The translations under genes and the position numbers were made by a program. The notes below the pieces were generated by a model. The model had not been told where the DNA came from, searched no databases, and saw only the letters and a list, made by a program, of their open reading frames with translations. From Solen grandis (taxonomy: Eukaryota; Mollusca; Bivalvia; Adapedonta; Solenidae), in contig CM037779.1 in NCBI GenBank assembly GCA_021229015.1, positions 2,170,001 to 2,234,000 of the forward strand: DNA of 64,000 nucleotides. Direction: 5' to 3'. Below are positions 9,403-21,857 of this stretch, piece after piece; position 1 is the first letter of the stretch; each line of letters starts with the position of its first letter.

Positions 9403-11374
9403 ACTTTTTGTAAAACTGGATTTCACCAGAAAACGCATTTTATTATTCCTATACAGCAACCACTTCACTTTGCGAAAGAGGGTTAAAAGCAGGTGCAAAA
9501 TGTGCACAGTTCTGATGTGATTGTGGCAAAAGATTGCAAACTGTTTTAATATGTCACAAACAGGTATTTAACTCTGTGAGTATAGTATAAAGGTAACGGT
9601 GTTGATTTGTTAGTGCTGGTGTCCTTGTAGAAGTCATTGTCTTGCTTTATGCCTATAATTGTCTCTTTTCTTATGTTCAGGTCAATGTGAACACAATCAA
9701 TATTTGTATTCATGATCTCCAAGCGTTCATTTAGGTCTTTTTTTTTAAATTTCATTTACTATGATCATCATTCTTTATTCACATTAATCACTTTGCTCTG
9801 CAAGCCCCATCACATTTGGAAGGGATATACCACTTTTTTTATATTTGATAACCTCTAACATTTGCACAGGGGCACCTGATTACTTCCATTTTCATCTGAA
9901 AACAGCTTCAGCCATACAATATTCTTCATTTGATAAAACCCTTTTTACTATGCTAATCTTTAGGACGTAACATTAAATGGCCAGTGTGACTTTTGGTGTT
10001 TTTCTACGGTCTATATGACAATGTTTCTTCAAGTACTGAAGAAATGCCTGAAAAGTGTTTCTTCAAGTACTTAAGTAATGCCTGAAAAGTCTTTTCCTTA
10101 TCTCTGGATGAAGGCAAGTCAATAGCAGATGATAGTATCAGGCTTGAAAAATTAGATTCTCATTTGCCTCTAGACAGGACTGTAAAGAATGAAATGCTTT
10201 GTTCTCCACTCTAATCTGGTCTTAAAGACCCCCAACTTCTTAAAGTTTTCTCTGTTCAAGTTTGAAACACTCCCAGACACAGTTCTTTCCAATTATGAGT
10301 TATCGGTAGGTACTGTGACACTTAAATGACATTCATGAACGAAGCTGTTAAAACTCTATAGATATTATCACATTATCCTAACACCGGGCCAACCAGTCCT
10401 GGAACTACACTTATATGCTGAGTGCCAAGCAAGGGAGCTATACCAGTACCAATTTTTACAAGATTTTGTATCTATAAATATGCTATGAATGTAAATTTTT
10501 GTATATGTTAATTTGGTAAGATTGTGCATTTTGAGGAATATGTTTTGTATGAATAATATTGTTTATTTGCATACTCTTATATTTTCCAGTCGTTATTTTT
10601 AATGTAAATGTCACATGAATATATTGGCTTCTGTTTGGATTATCAGTGTGAGAGCCGATATGACGATGTGGACCAAGTGTGCTGCCCCCAGTCTATGCGT
10701 ACAGTGTGGTACTGTCAGTACTCTGATTTTCTAGTCACCGCTACTTATCGCACTTGAATTTGTTTCTTCCGGTGGCATGGGCTAAGCGTGGAAGCACATG
10801 GTCACGTTGGCGAATATTTCAATTTGGTCCCCTCATGGTGTAAGTAGACCATGGTTTGTTGTGTTTTATAGTAACTCAGATATTGTTTTATTAATTATGT
10901 TTGCTAACTATGTAGAATTTAATCGTTAAAGCCAGGAATTTTGAGGTCTTCTGACTTCTGATATTTTATTATTAAGTGTAACACACTTTGTCAGTTAGAT
11001 ATGTATGTTATTATGCAATACGTTGTCATTAGGTATGTTTAATGTTATGAAAATATAGTGAAAGCAATTTTATAAATATAAGTAATAACAGCGTTTCTTT
11101 TGCAAATTGATATTTTGCTCATTTTTCTATAGAAGATATTATGTCAGTTCAATTAGCTGAAAGGCATTGTTCGTCGAGTTGATTGCTGGATTTTATTTTG
11201 TAATTTTGTACTGTAGAGGTGAACTTATACATTCTCTTTACTTTTATGTTGCAGTTATTTACCACTTTGTGGCGTAATAAAGGACTAAAAGCATCGAATG
11301 GCCGTTTATATTATGCTACCCGATGTACAGAGTTGATGTCACAGAAACGAGTAAGACAATAGACAATAAAGGCC
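9403..11374. other. Non-coding stretch
   Basis: No gene seen. A short local duplication at 10024-10092 repeats GTTTCTTCAAGTACT with AATGCCTGAAAAGT. A SINE fragment on the minus strand lies at about 10366-10465 (CACATTATCCTAACACCGGG then GAGTGCCAAGCAAGG). An AATAAA at about 11275 could be a polyadenylation signal in an LTR belonging to the gag fragment that follows, but I could not define LTR ends. Confidence 0.4.
10366..10465 (-). mobile_element. SINE fragment, minus orientation
   Basis: CACATTATCCTAACACCGGG, AACCAGTCCTGGAACTAC and GCCAAGCAAGG occur in the same order at 56180-56260. Confidence 0.6.
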
Positions 11375-11500
11375 ATGGCGGCATATGAGGCAAAGGTAGA
11401 GAAGTTTCATAAGAAATTACATGAAAGGCTAGTTCATATACAAAACATTATTGATCAGGGAGCAGGTGTTTCAACTAGAACTGTCGCCTAAGGGCTTACT

Positions 11501-12974
11501 AATACCCCCCCGCAAGTGTTTTTGTCAAACACGGCTTTTGAGCATGCAATCAGATTCTTGCATACAACACTCCATCTTAATACGTATATAGAGGACATAT
11601 GTGCCAACTACATGGAAATCTAGTGATCCTTTGTAACACATACCTATGGATATACCTATGTCTATGGATAAATATCATTAAGATTCACTGAAATCTATCA
11701 ATGGAAGAAAATTGTAAAACAAATACCATCAAAGGGGGGGGGGGGGTTAACCCAAGGTTATATAGAAAAAGCGCTACTACAATGTCTAAGGTTGAATGAC
11801 AGCAAGTTTCATTGAAATCCCTCCAGTAGTTTAGGAGGAGTAGTCTGCAGAAAATTGTAAAGCAAAAATCATCAAAGGGGCATAACTATAAAAAAGGGAG
11901 GTAATCCAATGGGAGGAGTAGTCTGCAGAAAATTGTAAAGCAAAAATCATCAAAGGGGCATAACTATAATAAAGGGAGGTAATCCAATGTTATATAACTA
12001 ACACATGCTTATACAATGTCTAAGGATCATTGCCAGTAAGTTTCATCAAAATCCTTCCAGTAGTTTAGAAGGAGTAGTCCGCAGAAGTTTGTAATGCAAA
12101 AATCATCAAAGGGGCATAAAGGGAGGTAACTCAATAAGATAACGCGCTGCACAATGTCTAAGGATCATTGACAGCAAGTATCATTAAAATCCTTCCAGTA
12201 GTTTAGGCGGAGTAGTCCGCAGAAGTTTGTAATGCAAAAATCATCAAAGGGGCATAACTTGGTAATAGGGGAGGTAACTCAATGCTATATAGATAACGCG
12301 CTGCTACAATGTCTAAGGATCATTGACAGCAAGTATCATTAAAATCCTTCCAGTAGTTTAGGCGGAGTAGTCCGCAGAAGTTTGTAATGCAAAAATCATC
12401 AAAGGGGCATAAATTGGTAAATAGGGGAGGTAACCAAATGATATATAGATAACGCGCTTATACAATGTCTAAGGATCATTGCCAGCAAGTTTCATCAAAA
12501 TCCTTCCAGTAGTTTAGAAGGAGTAGTCCGCAGAAGTTTGTAATGCAAAAATCATCAAAGGGGCATAACTTGGTAAATAGGGGAGGTAACTCAATGCTAT
12601 ATAGATAACGCGCTGCTACAATGTCTAAGGATCATTGACAGCAAGTATCATTAAAATCCTTCCAGTAGTTTAGGCGGAGTAGTCCGCAGAAGTTTGTAAT
12701 GCAAAAATCATCAAAGGGGCATAACTTGGTAAATAGGGGAGGTAACTCAATGCTATATAGATAACGCGCTAATACAATGTCTAAGGATCATTGCCAGCAA
12801 GTTTCATCAAAATCCTTCCAGAAGTTTAGGAGGAGTAGTCCGCAGAATTTTGTGTCTACAGACGGACGGACGGACAGACGGACGGACAGACGGACGGACA
12901 GACGGACGGACGGACGGACGGACAACCTGATTCCAGTATACCCCCCCCTAACTTCGTTGCGGGGGGGTATAATA
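11501..12974 (+). mobile_element. Pearl-type element A (tandem-repeat core)
   Basis: It begins AATACCCCCCCGC, and after a unique head has about seven tandem units of 125-170 bp, each with AATGTCTAAGGATCATTG, CCTTCCAGTAGTTTAG and GCAAAAATCATCAAAGGGGC. It then has a GACGGACGGACA microsatellite (12859-12922) and a terminal hairpin of C7/G7 flanked by TATA (12938-12972). This is the layout of bivalve pearl elements, thought to be non-autonomous Helentron relatives. It lies inside the gag fragment. No protein is encoded. Confidence 0.8.
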
Positions 12975-13380
12975 AGTAGCAACATTTCGGCACTAAATCA
13001 GGCCCGTGACTATATTGAAGATGAATATAAATCTGTTCAAGCAGTTTATGCAGAATTTATAAAATATTTAGATGATATTAGATCACCGGAAAGAATAGCC
13101 AAAATCAAGAAGGTTGATAGCATATTCATAAGCTGTGAGAAAAAGGTTAAAACATATCTTGATGCTATTCAGCAAATTAAGTCACAGAAATTTGAGACAA
13201 TGTCAACAAAAACATCAAGATCTAATGTGAGTAGACATTCGGAGGCTGTTCACAAAAAGCTAGCAGAAGCTGAGGCAGCAGCTGTTAGGGTTAAAGTTTA
13301 CAGAACAAGAACTAAACTTGCATAAAGAAAAAACTTCTGTGGCTTTAAAACAGGCTGAGTTGGATGCAGAGATTGACTTA

Positions 13381-13622
13381 TTAACCCTTTCCCTCATATA
13401 GATTCATTTTGACGCACTCAATAGGTATCACATAAAGCCTGATCTGCAGAAAACCACAGTTAAACCTTACCAAATTTAATTATAAAGTCCTCATTTCCAG
13501 ACCACTGAGGAGCAGCAAACAGCATAAAACCTGATCAGCCTGCAAGTTACTCGCAGGCTGATCATGTTTTATGCTGTTCGCATAGGTCTTTTCATGGTTT
13601 CCTCTATGAGGGAAAGGGTTAA
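13381..13622. mobile_element. piggyBac-type MITE with TTAA duplication
   Basis: TTAA at 13381-13384 and 13619-13622 flank a 234-bp element with perfect 14-bp inverted ends (CCCTTTCCCTCATA and its complement). An internal hairpin around CTGATCAGCCTGC lies at about 13528-13568. The TTAA duplication and CCCTTT ends are piggyBac hallmarks. It splits the gag reading frame. Removing it brings the acidic ...EIDLL end next to KHKKEAAA, which supports insertion into a formerly continuous frame. Confidence 0.9.
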
Positions 13623-13942
13623 AGCATAAGAAAGAAGCAGCAGCATTGGCTACTAAGGCAAATGTATTAGAAAGGTTAAGTAACACTTCTGGTTCCTTTG
13701 TTAAAGAAAAAATGGAAGATCCTATGATAAGAGTGCAGAAATATGTTGACAATTATAGTACACTTGGCAAAAAAGAAGATGAAGATCATATCTCTCCAGA
13801 ACAATCTGTAGTTACTGAAGAAACTCTACACAAGTCAGATTCTTCATAGTTTTTTCCAAAATTACCAAGTTTGGAAGGGAGTTTATACTGTGGCTGAAGA
13901 AATGAAATTGTTGGCATCAGAAGAAATAGATCTTCTTATTAA

Positions 13943-16900
13943 GTGGTTAGGTCCAAGTTCAAAGAAGCAGAAGGTGTGAAAGAATTCTTGCAGAAAAATC
14001 GAAGCAGGAAGAAAAAACACATTAGACATAGCTTGGTTTCAACAATCATCAAGCATGCAAAACAGACAGAGAACCAAGTAGATGTAAAAAAGAAGTTAGG
14101 ACTGCAATGGAAAAATTTGGTAAGCAAATCCTACATCAATGAGGAACAAGAAAACAGAAAAAGATCTGATGCTTTGACAAACTAAATGTAAAATGATACA
14201 GGACTTTTATAAGAACCCTATAGTATCAGCAGAAGTGCCAGCTAGAAAATCTGTTTCAAAGAAAACATTGATTTCAAAGTCAGTTATGACAAAGACCACA
14301 AAGAAAGCATATGAGATTTACACTGAACAGAAGAACAGTAAGAAAATTAGTCTAAGTACATTCCGCAAGCTTCGACCAAAAAAAGTTCTTACTGCAAACA
14401 AAACCCAATTAAGACAGTGTCTTTGCGAGTATTGCACAAACATCGAGTTGAAATTCAATGTTTTAAAAAGCATAGGTATTGCAAAGCAGTACAAAGATGT
14501 GTATGGCTTACTAAATGATTCACTTTGCCCAAAGGTTGGAAAGTACCACAACATTAATTGCACTGAAAGGAAATGCAGAGAATGTGGAACTTCAAAACTG
14601 AGATCCAAACTTTCTGTAAACAAGAGGGCCATGATGGCCCTAGATCGCTCACCTGATATCATTAGGCTATGTAAAATCAAGTGACCCCTGGGGCAGAGCC
14701 AATTTTGACCCCAGGGTCATGATTTGAACAAACTGGGTAGAGGTCTATTAGCCCATGTTACATACCAAATATCTAAACTCCAGACCTTGTGGTTTTTGAG
14801 AAGAAATTTTTCTAGATTTTTTTCCAAAATAAGTCTATGTAAAATCAAGTGATCCCTGGGGAGGGGCCAATATTTTCACCAAATATCTAAATGCCAGGCC
14901 GTGTTTTTATTTCCTAAAAAGAAGAATTTTCAAGTTATTTCTATATTAGCCTATGTAAAATCAGGTGACCCCTGGGGCGGGGCCAAATTTGACCCCAGGG
15001 GCATGATTTGAACAAACTTGGTAGTGATCTACTAGACAATGCTGCCCAAATTTTCCCCGGGATAATTTGAACAATTTTGGTAGAGAGTCATAAGATCATG
15101 CTACATACCAAATATCTAAACTCCAGGCCTTGTGGTTTCTGAGAAGAAGATTTTTTCAAGTATTTCCTATATTAGCTTATGTTAAATCAAGTGACCCCTG
15201 GGGCAGGGCCAAATTTGACCCCAGGGCCATGATTTGAACAAATTTGGTTGTGATCTACTAGACAGTGCTGCACACCAAATATCTAAACCCGGGCCTTGTG
15301 GTTTCTGAGAAGAAGATTTTTCAAGTTTTTCCTATATTAGCATATGTTAAATCAAGTGACCCCTGGGGCGGGGCCAATTTTGACCCCAGGGCATGATTTG
15401 AACAAACTTGGTAGAGATCTACAAGACAATGCTACACACCAAATATCTTAACTCTATGCCTTGTGGTTTCTGAGAAGAAGATTTTTCAAGGTTTTTTCCT
15501 ATTGTAGCCTATGTAAAATCAGGTGACCCCTGGGGCGGGACCAATTTTGACCCTAGGGCCATGATTTGAACAAACTTCGTAGTGATCTACTAGATAATGC
15601 TGCACACCAAATATCTAAGCTCCAGGTCTTGTGGTTTCTGAGAAAAAGATTTTTCAAGTTTTTCCTATATTAGCCTATGTTAAATCACGTGACCCCTGGG
15701 GCGGGGCCAATTTTGACCCCAGGGTCATAATTTGAACAATCTTGGTAGAGAGTCATAAGATCATGCTACATACCAAAAATCAAAAGGCTAGGCCTTGTGG
15801 TTTCGGAGAAGAAGATTTTTTCAAGTTTTTCCTATATTAGCCTATGTTAAATCAAGTGACCCCTGGGGCGGGGTCAATTTTGACCCCAGGGCCATAATTT
15901 GAACAATCTTGGTAGAGAGTCATAAGATCATGCTACATACCAAAAATCAAAAGGCTAGGCCTTGTGGTTTCGGAGAAGAAGATTTTTAAAATTTTCATTT
16001 TTAAAATCTATTTTTAGCTCCTGTGACCTAGATTTTTGACCAATCAAAATAATTTTAACAACTTTGGAAAAGGGCCCCATAATGAACATTCCAGTGAAGT
16101 TTTATCAAAATCCAGTGAGTAGTTTAGAAGGAGATGTCGTTTGAAGCAAAATGTTGACGGACGACGGACGGACGGACGACGGACGGACGACGGACGGACG
16201 GACGACGGACGGACGGACGACGGACGAAGACCGGTCACAATAGCTCACCTTGAGCCTCTGGCTCAGGTGAGCTAAAAAGGGAGGAGCAAAAGCTACATGG
16301 CAGCGATGGGAAAATACGAAAGTATCATCTTCAAAAAACAAAGATGTTAAAGTTAAAAAACTACTGGTGACAAAGAATGGCACACAAGAACAACTGGTTG
16401 ATGAGCTATTGAATGAAATGTCTACTATTTTTTCACATCTTTTTGTTGCTGGCTGGCAGTACCAACAATTCAATCACATAAAGCAAGAAATGCCAGAAGG
16501 ATGGGTTGTAGTTATAGCAGATTTTGCTGAAAACTACAGAACATTTTTTCAAGATGAAATACAGTCTGCTCATTGGCAGTATCAGCAGATAACATTGCAT
16601 CCAACAATTGCCTATTACAGATGCCCAGAGAAAGATTGCAATGAAATAGTTTCGGAAAGTATGGTCTGCATTTCAGACGATCTCAAACATGATGCCAGCA
16701 GTGTGCATGCTTACATGTCGACTGTAAACAAGCATCTATCACAGAAAATGTCAATTACTCATCAAGTTCAATTTACTGATGGTTGTAGTGCCCAATACAA
16801 GTCCCGTGAACCATTCATGGATTTGTTGTGTGGTTTGGAAGATTATGAATTTACAGTTGAACGCAATTTCTTTGGATCTCGTCACGGTAAGGGTCTGTGT

Positions 16901-17840
16901 GACGGTTTAGGGGCTGTCATTAAGCAAGCTGCAAGAAAGGCAGTGGGAAGAAGAGAAGTAAAGATAACAAACGCAAAAGACATGTATGACCATTGTTGCA
17001 AATCTTTGACACTGAGGAAAGGTAAAGACAAGAAGTGTTATCATAAACTCAGAACTTTCTTCATTGTATCAAACATCAAGAGGAATAGATCACGGAATCC
17101 AAAGAAGGCATTACCTGGTACGCGAAAGGTCCATTGCGTTAAAGGTATTCAGTATAGACATGTTGCTGTCAGAAATCTATCATGTTTCTGCTCGAACTGC
17201 ATTAAAGGGTCTGGAAAGTGTGAGAACCACGATATCATGCAGCCTTTCAGGAAGCATGTCTGGGAGAACAGTAAAGAGTATGAAAACGGACAAGATACGA
17301 CTTGGAAGACTAAAACACCAGTCACAGTTGGACTAAAAGACAAAGTGACTTTAAATGACCATAAAACCATCACACAGCCTAAAAAAACACAAGCCAAAAA
17401 ACCTACAAGAAAAAACAGGAGACAAAAAACAGTTAGAAGGAATGCCAAAAACACAGTGGTGGCATCTTTTGACAATCAAAAATCACTGGATGTTGATAGC
17501 TTGACCAGAGAGAAACACTTTGAAATTCTTTTAGAAGAGCTCAGTGCATGTAGTAATTTTGACCAACTCTCTGCATTGTGTGTACAAGCCAACGAGGAAA
17601 TTGCAAGATATGAAATAGAAGGCAAACCATCAGAAATTTACATTATGCAGGGGTTTGATGTTGACTATAATTCATTTGACGTAGCTCCGAGCGATCTACC
17701 TGGACCAGTAAAAATTCCTCTGAAAACAAATGGAGATGGGAATTGTCTACCAAGATGCGGAAGACTATTTGCATTCAAAAGCGAGAGCAGGCATATTGAA
17801 ATTAGAACACGTATAGTCATAGAACTTGCTTTAACTCTTT
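13943..17840 (+). pseudogene. DDE-transposase-like protein with OTU start, broken
   Basis: Segments at 13943-14185, 14193-14620 and 16277-17830 form one decayed gene. The first is a basic helical DNA-binding-like region; a frame change and stop lie near 14183. The second carries two cysteine clusters (CLCEYC and CTERKCRECG), probably zinc-binding. After pearl element B the frame reopens and runs about 1.5 kb. Motifs by residue from 16367: ADFAENY (about 51), FTDGCSAQYK (about 137) and HGKGLCDG (about 175). Their spacing and acidic residues fit an RNase H-fold DDE transposase; the superfamily is uncertain. A Lys-rich region follows (340-370). At about residue 457 the OTU peptidase signature GDGNCLPR appears with its Cys. 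The OTU domain is cut at 17831 by a piggyBac end, so the conserved His is missing. Confidence 0.65.
14622..16275 (+). mobile_element. Pearl-type element B
   Basis: The head is AAGAGGGCCATGATGGCCCT then GATCGCTCACCTGA. About eight tandem units of 115-225 bp follow, each containing GTGACCCCTGGGGCGGGGCC, CATGATTTGAACAA and ATGCTACATACCAAATATC. Then come a GACGGACGACGG microsatellite (16155-16227) and a hairpin AGCTCACCTTGAGCC/GGCTCAGGTGAGCT. The final CTAA fits the CTRR rule of rolling-circle elements. It lies inside the DDE-OTU gene without an obvious target duplication, as expected of Helitron-like insertion. Confidence 0.85.
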
Positions 17841-17985
17841 CCCATACATCTACGCTTTTCTACGCCTTTTACCTTTACCACATATATACGCCTTTCTACG
17901 CGTGTACCGTCTGCAAACAGATACGCCGATCTATGCCTCTCGCTTATCCACATAGATACGCATTTCTACGACCCCATCTTTAATC
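17831..17985 (+). mobile_element. Left end of a piggyBac element
   Basis: TTAA at 17831-17834 is followed by CTCTTTCCCATACATC, similar to but not the same as the MITE end at 13385. Subterminal repeats of a CTACGC motif follow (about six copies to 17980, some inverted). The element opens inside the OTU domain of the preceding gene, and the transposase at 18644 is in the right place to belong to it. I did not find the matching right end with TTAA downstream. Confidence 0.6.
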
Positions 17986-18643
17986 ACTTATATCAAAGTC
18001 ATCATTTATATTAAAATGTGTTAAACATGGTTAAACACAAATAAAAATCTATTCTTAACTGCATTTGATGAAAATATAATAGTGTTTCTATTAAAAGATT
18101 TTCGGAAAATCGCTTGTAAACACAGAAAGGGTATTTCCTACTATTTCTAGATTTCATGCACCATAGGCATGCCTAATTTATGTAATGAACCAAAATAGTT
18201 GAGAGAATTAAGTTTCTATGAGTGAATTGCGCATCGGAAAATTACTAGGGTGTCGTCAAGGTCAACATCTATATTTAGCTCTGATTTTTTAATCCAATGA
18301 AACAAGAGAATTCGCATAAAGCACACAGTTGATGTCTGGGAGTTTCGGACGACATGGATTTTGTCAGCAGCATCTTTTGATATCGGCGGCGTCTACAAAA
18401 CAATATTGATCTGCACCTGGGTGCCATAAAACTTGTCTCGTCGGTGTTTCGTCGGTATTTTTCAAAGTAAGTAAAACAGAAATGAAGAACGTGTATATGT
18501 TAGCAACAGAAATGATTACCGATCATGTTGCAAATATAAGGCCAACCAAATAAATCAGCATCCCATTCTTGCTCTGCAATCTTGACTGTTCTCATATTAA
18601 ATCTTGCTAATTCCTGCTCAAATTGAACTTCTTTGCCTTTGCT

Positions 18644-21600
18644 ATGGCGCATTTTTTTGATAGTGATTCTGGTTCCGAGTCTGAGTTTGAGGGTTTTACT
18701 GAGTCTGATATTGAGGTACCTCTGTTGCATGAGTCCTCTGACGATGACAGCATCATCTCTGATGATGATGAGCAGATACGCGATGATAGGTGGTCTCAGA
18801 ACTTCAATGAGATTAGGGTAAAAAAAAAATTAGTTGAAAAAAAATAAGGAAAAAATTAAAATATATGATTATGAAATTTAAAAAAAATGAGCACTGGGCC
18901 TTATGGTTTCAGAGGAGAAGACTTAGTGCGGGGTCATTTATCTCCAAAGGGCCACCATTTTGGAAATCTTGATAATGAACCATAGATGATGCTACATACC
19001 AAATATCTAATCTCTAGGCCTTATGGATTCATAGAAGAAGATTTTTAAAGATGTTCCTATATAACTCTATGTTAAACAAGTGACCCCTGGTGCGGGGGCA
19101 TTTATCACCATAGGGTCATGATTTGAACAATCTTGGTAATGAACCATTAGATGATGCTACATACCAAATATCTAATCTCTAGGCCTTATGGATTCAGAGA
19201 AGAAGATTTTTAAAGTTTTTCCTATATAAATCTATGTAAAACAAGTGACCCCTGGTGCGGGGACATTTATCACCATAGGGCTATGATTTGAACAATCTTG
19301 GTAATGAACCATAAGATGATGCTACATACCAAATATCTAAGCTCTAGGCCTTATGGATTCATAGAAGAAGATTTTTAAAGATTTTCCTATATAACTCTAT
19401 GTAAAACAAGTGACCCATGGTGCAGGGGCATTTATCACCATAGGGTCATGATTTGTACAATCTTGGTAATGAACCATAAGATGATGCTACATACCAAATA
19501 TCTAATCTCTAGGCCTTATGGATTCATAGAAGAAGATTTTTAAAGATTTTCCTATATATTAAACTCTATGTAAAACAAGTGACCCCTGGTGCAGGGGCAT
19601 TTATCACCATAGGGCTATGATTTGAACAATCTTGGTAATGAACCATTAGATGATGCTACATACCAAATATCTAAGCTCTAGGCCTAATGGAATCATAGAA
19701 GAAGATTTTTAAAGATTTTCCTATATAACTCTATGTAAAACAAGTGACCCCTGGTGCGGGGGCATTTATCACCGTAGGGCTATGATTTGTACAATCTTGG
19801 TAATGGCCCATAAGATGATGCTACATACCAAATATCTAAGCTCTACGCCTTGCAGTTTTGCAGAAGAAGATTTTCAAAGTTTGCATTTTTAAAATCTATT
19901 TTTAGCTCCTGTGACCTACTTTTTTAACAAATCTGAATAATTTGTACAACTTTGATAGAGGGCATCATAAGGATGATTCCTGTGAAGTTTGGTCAAAATC
20001 CCTTCAGCGGTTCATGAGGAGATGTTGTTTAAAGCAAATTGTTGTCGACGGACGGACGGACGCACGGACGACGGACAAAAGGCGATCACAAAAGCTCACC
20101 ATGAGCACGTTGTGCTCAGGTGAGCTAAAAAGAGTAAAGAAGATAAATAAATAAAATGATAAAATTATACAGTAATAGATTATTAAGTTTCAGTGTTTTA
20201 ATATGGGTTTATTTCCATTTTTTTTTTTCACACACAAAAATAGTATTTTAATAAACATATCTACTTGTTATATATTTAATTTTATTTTGATCTTTTTTAA
20301 TGTTAATATAGATTACATATATTGTATTATAATATTGTTATTATTATAATAACAGTAATATAATGTGTCTTTTTCTTTTTATTTTCAGACTGAGGCCTTC
20401 ACCGAGCAGCCTGGACCTCGTCTTCCTGATGGGTTTGATGTCCAGGCAGCCTCGCCACTGGACTTCTTCTGGTTGGTCTTCCAAATGCGCCTGCTAGAGC
20501 TCATCGTGAGGTACACCAACGAGTATGCTGCATGGAAGCAACAGCTGACCGGACCCGACTCCTACTGGCAGGACACTACTGTTGCTGAAATGAGAGCTTT
20601 CCTCGGCATCAACATCTTGATGGGAATTCTTCAGCTTCCCAGACTAGAGCTTTACTGGAGTTCTGACCCATTCTGTGGAAATGCAGGAATTCAACAGACA
20701 ATGACTTGTAACCAATTCAGGAAACTTGTGCAGTACTTTCATGTGTCTGATCGGCAGGGTGACCAGCACGTGGAACTGATGGATATGATGTGCTGTACAA
20801 AGTCTGTGAGGTGATGAACATAGTGCTTGATACATTCCGGGATTCATATACTCTGTCTCGTGAAGTGTCTGTGGATGAAGGGATGATAAAGTACTCTGGT
20901 AGACTTTCTATTCGTCATTATATGCCTGCAAAACCAATAAAGAAAGGTGTTAAAGTGTGGATGCTATGTGATGCAAACTCTGGTTTCTTATCAAAATTTG
21001 AGGTATACAAGGGACGACAGAACAATGTAACTGAGCATGGACTTGGACATAATGTTGTTATGAACATGACTTCATTTATCAGAAACACGTTTCGTTGGGT
21101 GTTTTTTGACAATTTTTTTACTGGTATTCCTCTTCTTCGCACATTACTCAACTACGGATTATATGCATGTGGAACTGTGAGAACAAACAGAAAGGGATTT
21201 CCAAAGGATCTAGTAAAGCCTGCTGGAATGTCTAACCGTGGTGACATGAAAGTGTTTCAATATGGACGGACAAATCTGACGGCCTCAGTTTGGAAGGACA
21301 CTAAACTTGTTCACCACCTGTCTACCTGTAGTGACCCTACCAATGTTCTTGACGCACGTCGTAGGGTTCACATGGATGTGTTGCAAGTACAGCAGCCACA
21401 CAGTGTGCATGTTTACAATCGTTTCATGGGTGGTGTGGACTTACATGATCAGTTCCGTGCGAAGTATCCTTTCGGGAGATCTGGAAAGAAGTGGTGGAGA
21501 TATGTCTTCTGGTTTGTCTTCAACTGCTGCATTGTGAATGCCAACATTCTGTACCAGGAAGCTTCCAGAAGACAAACCAAGAGGAAACGGTTTGAACATT

Positions 21601-21857
21601 TGGACTTTCGGCAGGAACTTCTCAGGGAGCTGATCGGTGGGTTCTCCAAGAAGAAGAGAGCCTCTCCAGATGCTATCAACAGGGTTCTGGCCCAGGAGAA
21701 TGCCGGTGAACACATCTCGTGTCGGATGCCTGGCAAGAAGACGACTTGCAAGTTTCACCGGAAGTATCTTCAGCAGCGCAGGGAAACCGTGTATGAATGT
21801 TCCATATGTAAAGTTCATTTGTGCAAGGAGTGTCATGCACGGTTTCATGAACTTTAG
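18644..21857 (+). pseudogene. piggyBac transposase, two exons, one frameshift
   Basis: Exon 1 (18644-18817) encodes a Ser/Asp-rich acidic N-terminus and ends AGG|GTAAAA. The intron contains pearl element C and ends TTTTCAG at 20388. Exon 2 opens in phase with TEAFTEQPG and encodes the piggyBac fold: PLDFFWLVFQ and the Trp-rich EMRAFLGINILMG region. A frameshift lies at about 20780-20795, where the frame moves to LYKVCEVMN. The rest is open to 21857. Likely catalytic acidic residues are in EVSVDEGMIKY, VFFDNFFTG and FMGGVDLHD. The C-terminus is a Cys/His zinc module (CKFHRKY...CSICKVHLCKECH) for end binding. The enzyme cuts and pastes at TTAA. With a single frameshift the copy is fairly young but probably dead. 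Coding sequence here is GC-richer than its surroundings. Confidence 0.9.
18880..20128 (+). mobile_element. Pearl-type element C in the piggyBac intron
   Basis: Six or seven tandem units of about 165 bp contain AAGTGACCCCTGGTGCGGGG, TCTTGGTAATGAACCAT and GATGCTACATACCAAATATC, so they are related to element B. The 3' end has a GACGGACGGACGC microsatellite (20047-20076) and a hairpin GAGCACGTTGTGCTC within AGCTCACCATGAGC...GGTGAGCTAA. The GGCC palindrome head is missing, so the 5' end is truncated or diverged. Confidence 0.8.

Larger units (their letters stand above)
11375..13965 (+). pseudogene. BEL/Pao-like gag, broken by two insertions
   Basis: Three blocks look like one decayed retrotransposon gag. 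Block 1 (11375-11491) starts at an ATG and encodes a short helical N-terminus, then stops just before pearl element A. Block 2 (about 12975-13384) is a coiled-coil-rich segment with an Ala/Glu-rich helix (KLAEAEAAAVRVK); the frame shifts near 13290 and runs on through ALKQAELDAEIDLL to the MITE. Block 3 (13623-13849) resumes with HKKEAAALATKANVLERLS. Near 13910-13960 the pattern EEIDLLIKWLGPSS matches what I recall of BEL/Pao gag proteins. Protease, reverse transcriptase and integrase are absent. I did not find LTRs. The family call rests on motif memory; it could be another gag-like protein. Confidence 0.55.

Noticed and set aside
12777..12990. Coding start of the 182-codon frame upstream of the gag block
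   Set aside because: The first ~70 codons read through pearl element A and its GACGGACGG microsatellite; only the part after about 12975 is gag-like.
16044..16238. Proteins with Ser-Val-Arg-Pro repeats on the minus strand
   Set aside because: They are translations of the GACGGACGACGG microsatellite of pearl element B.
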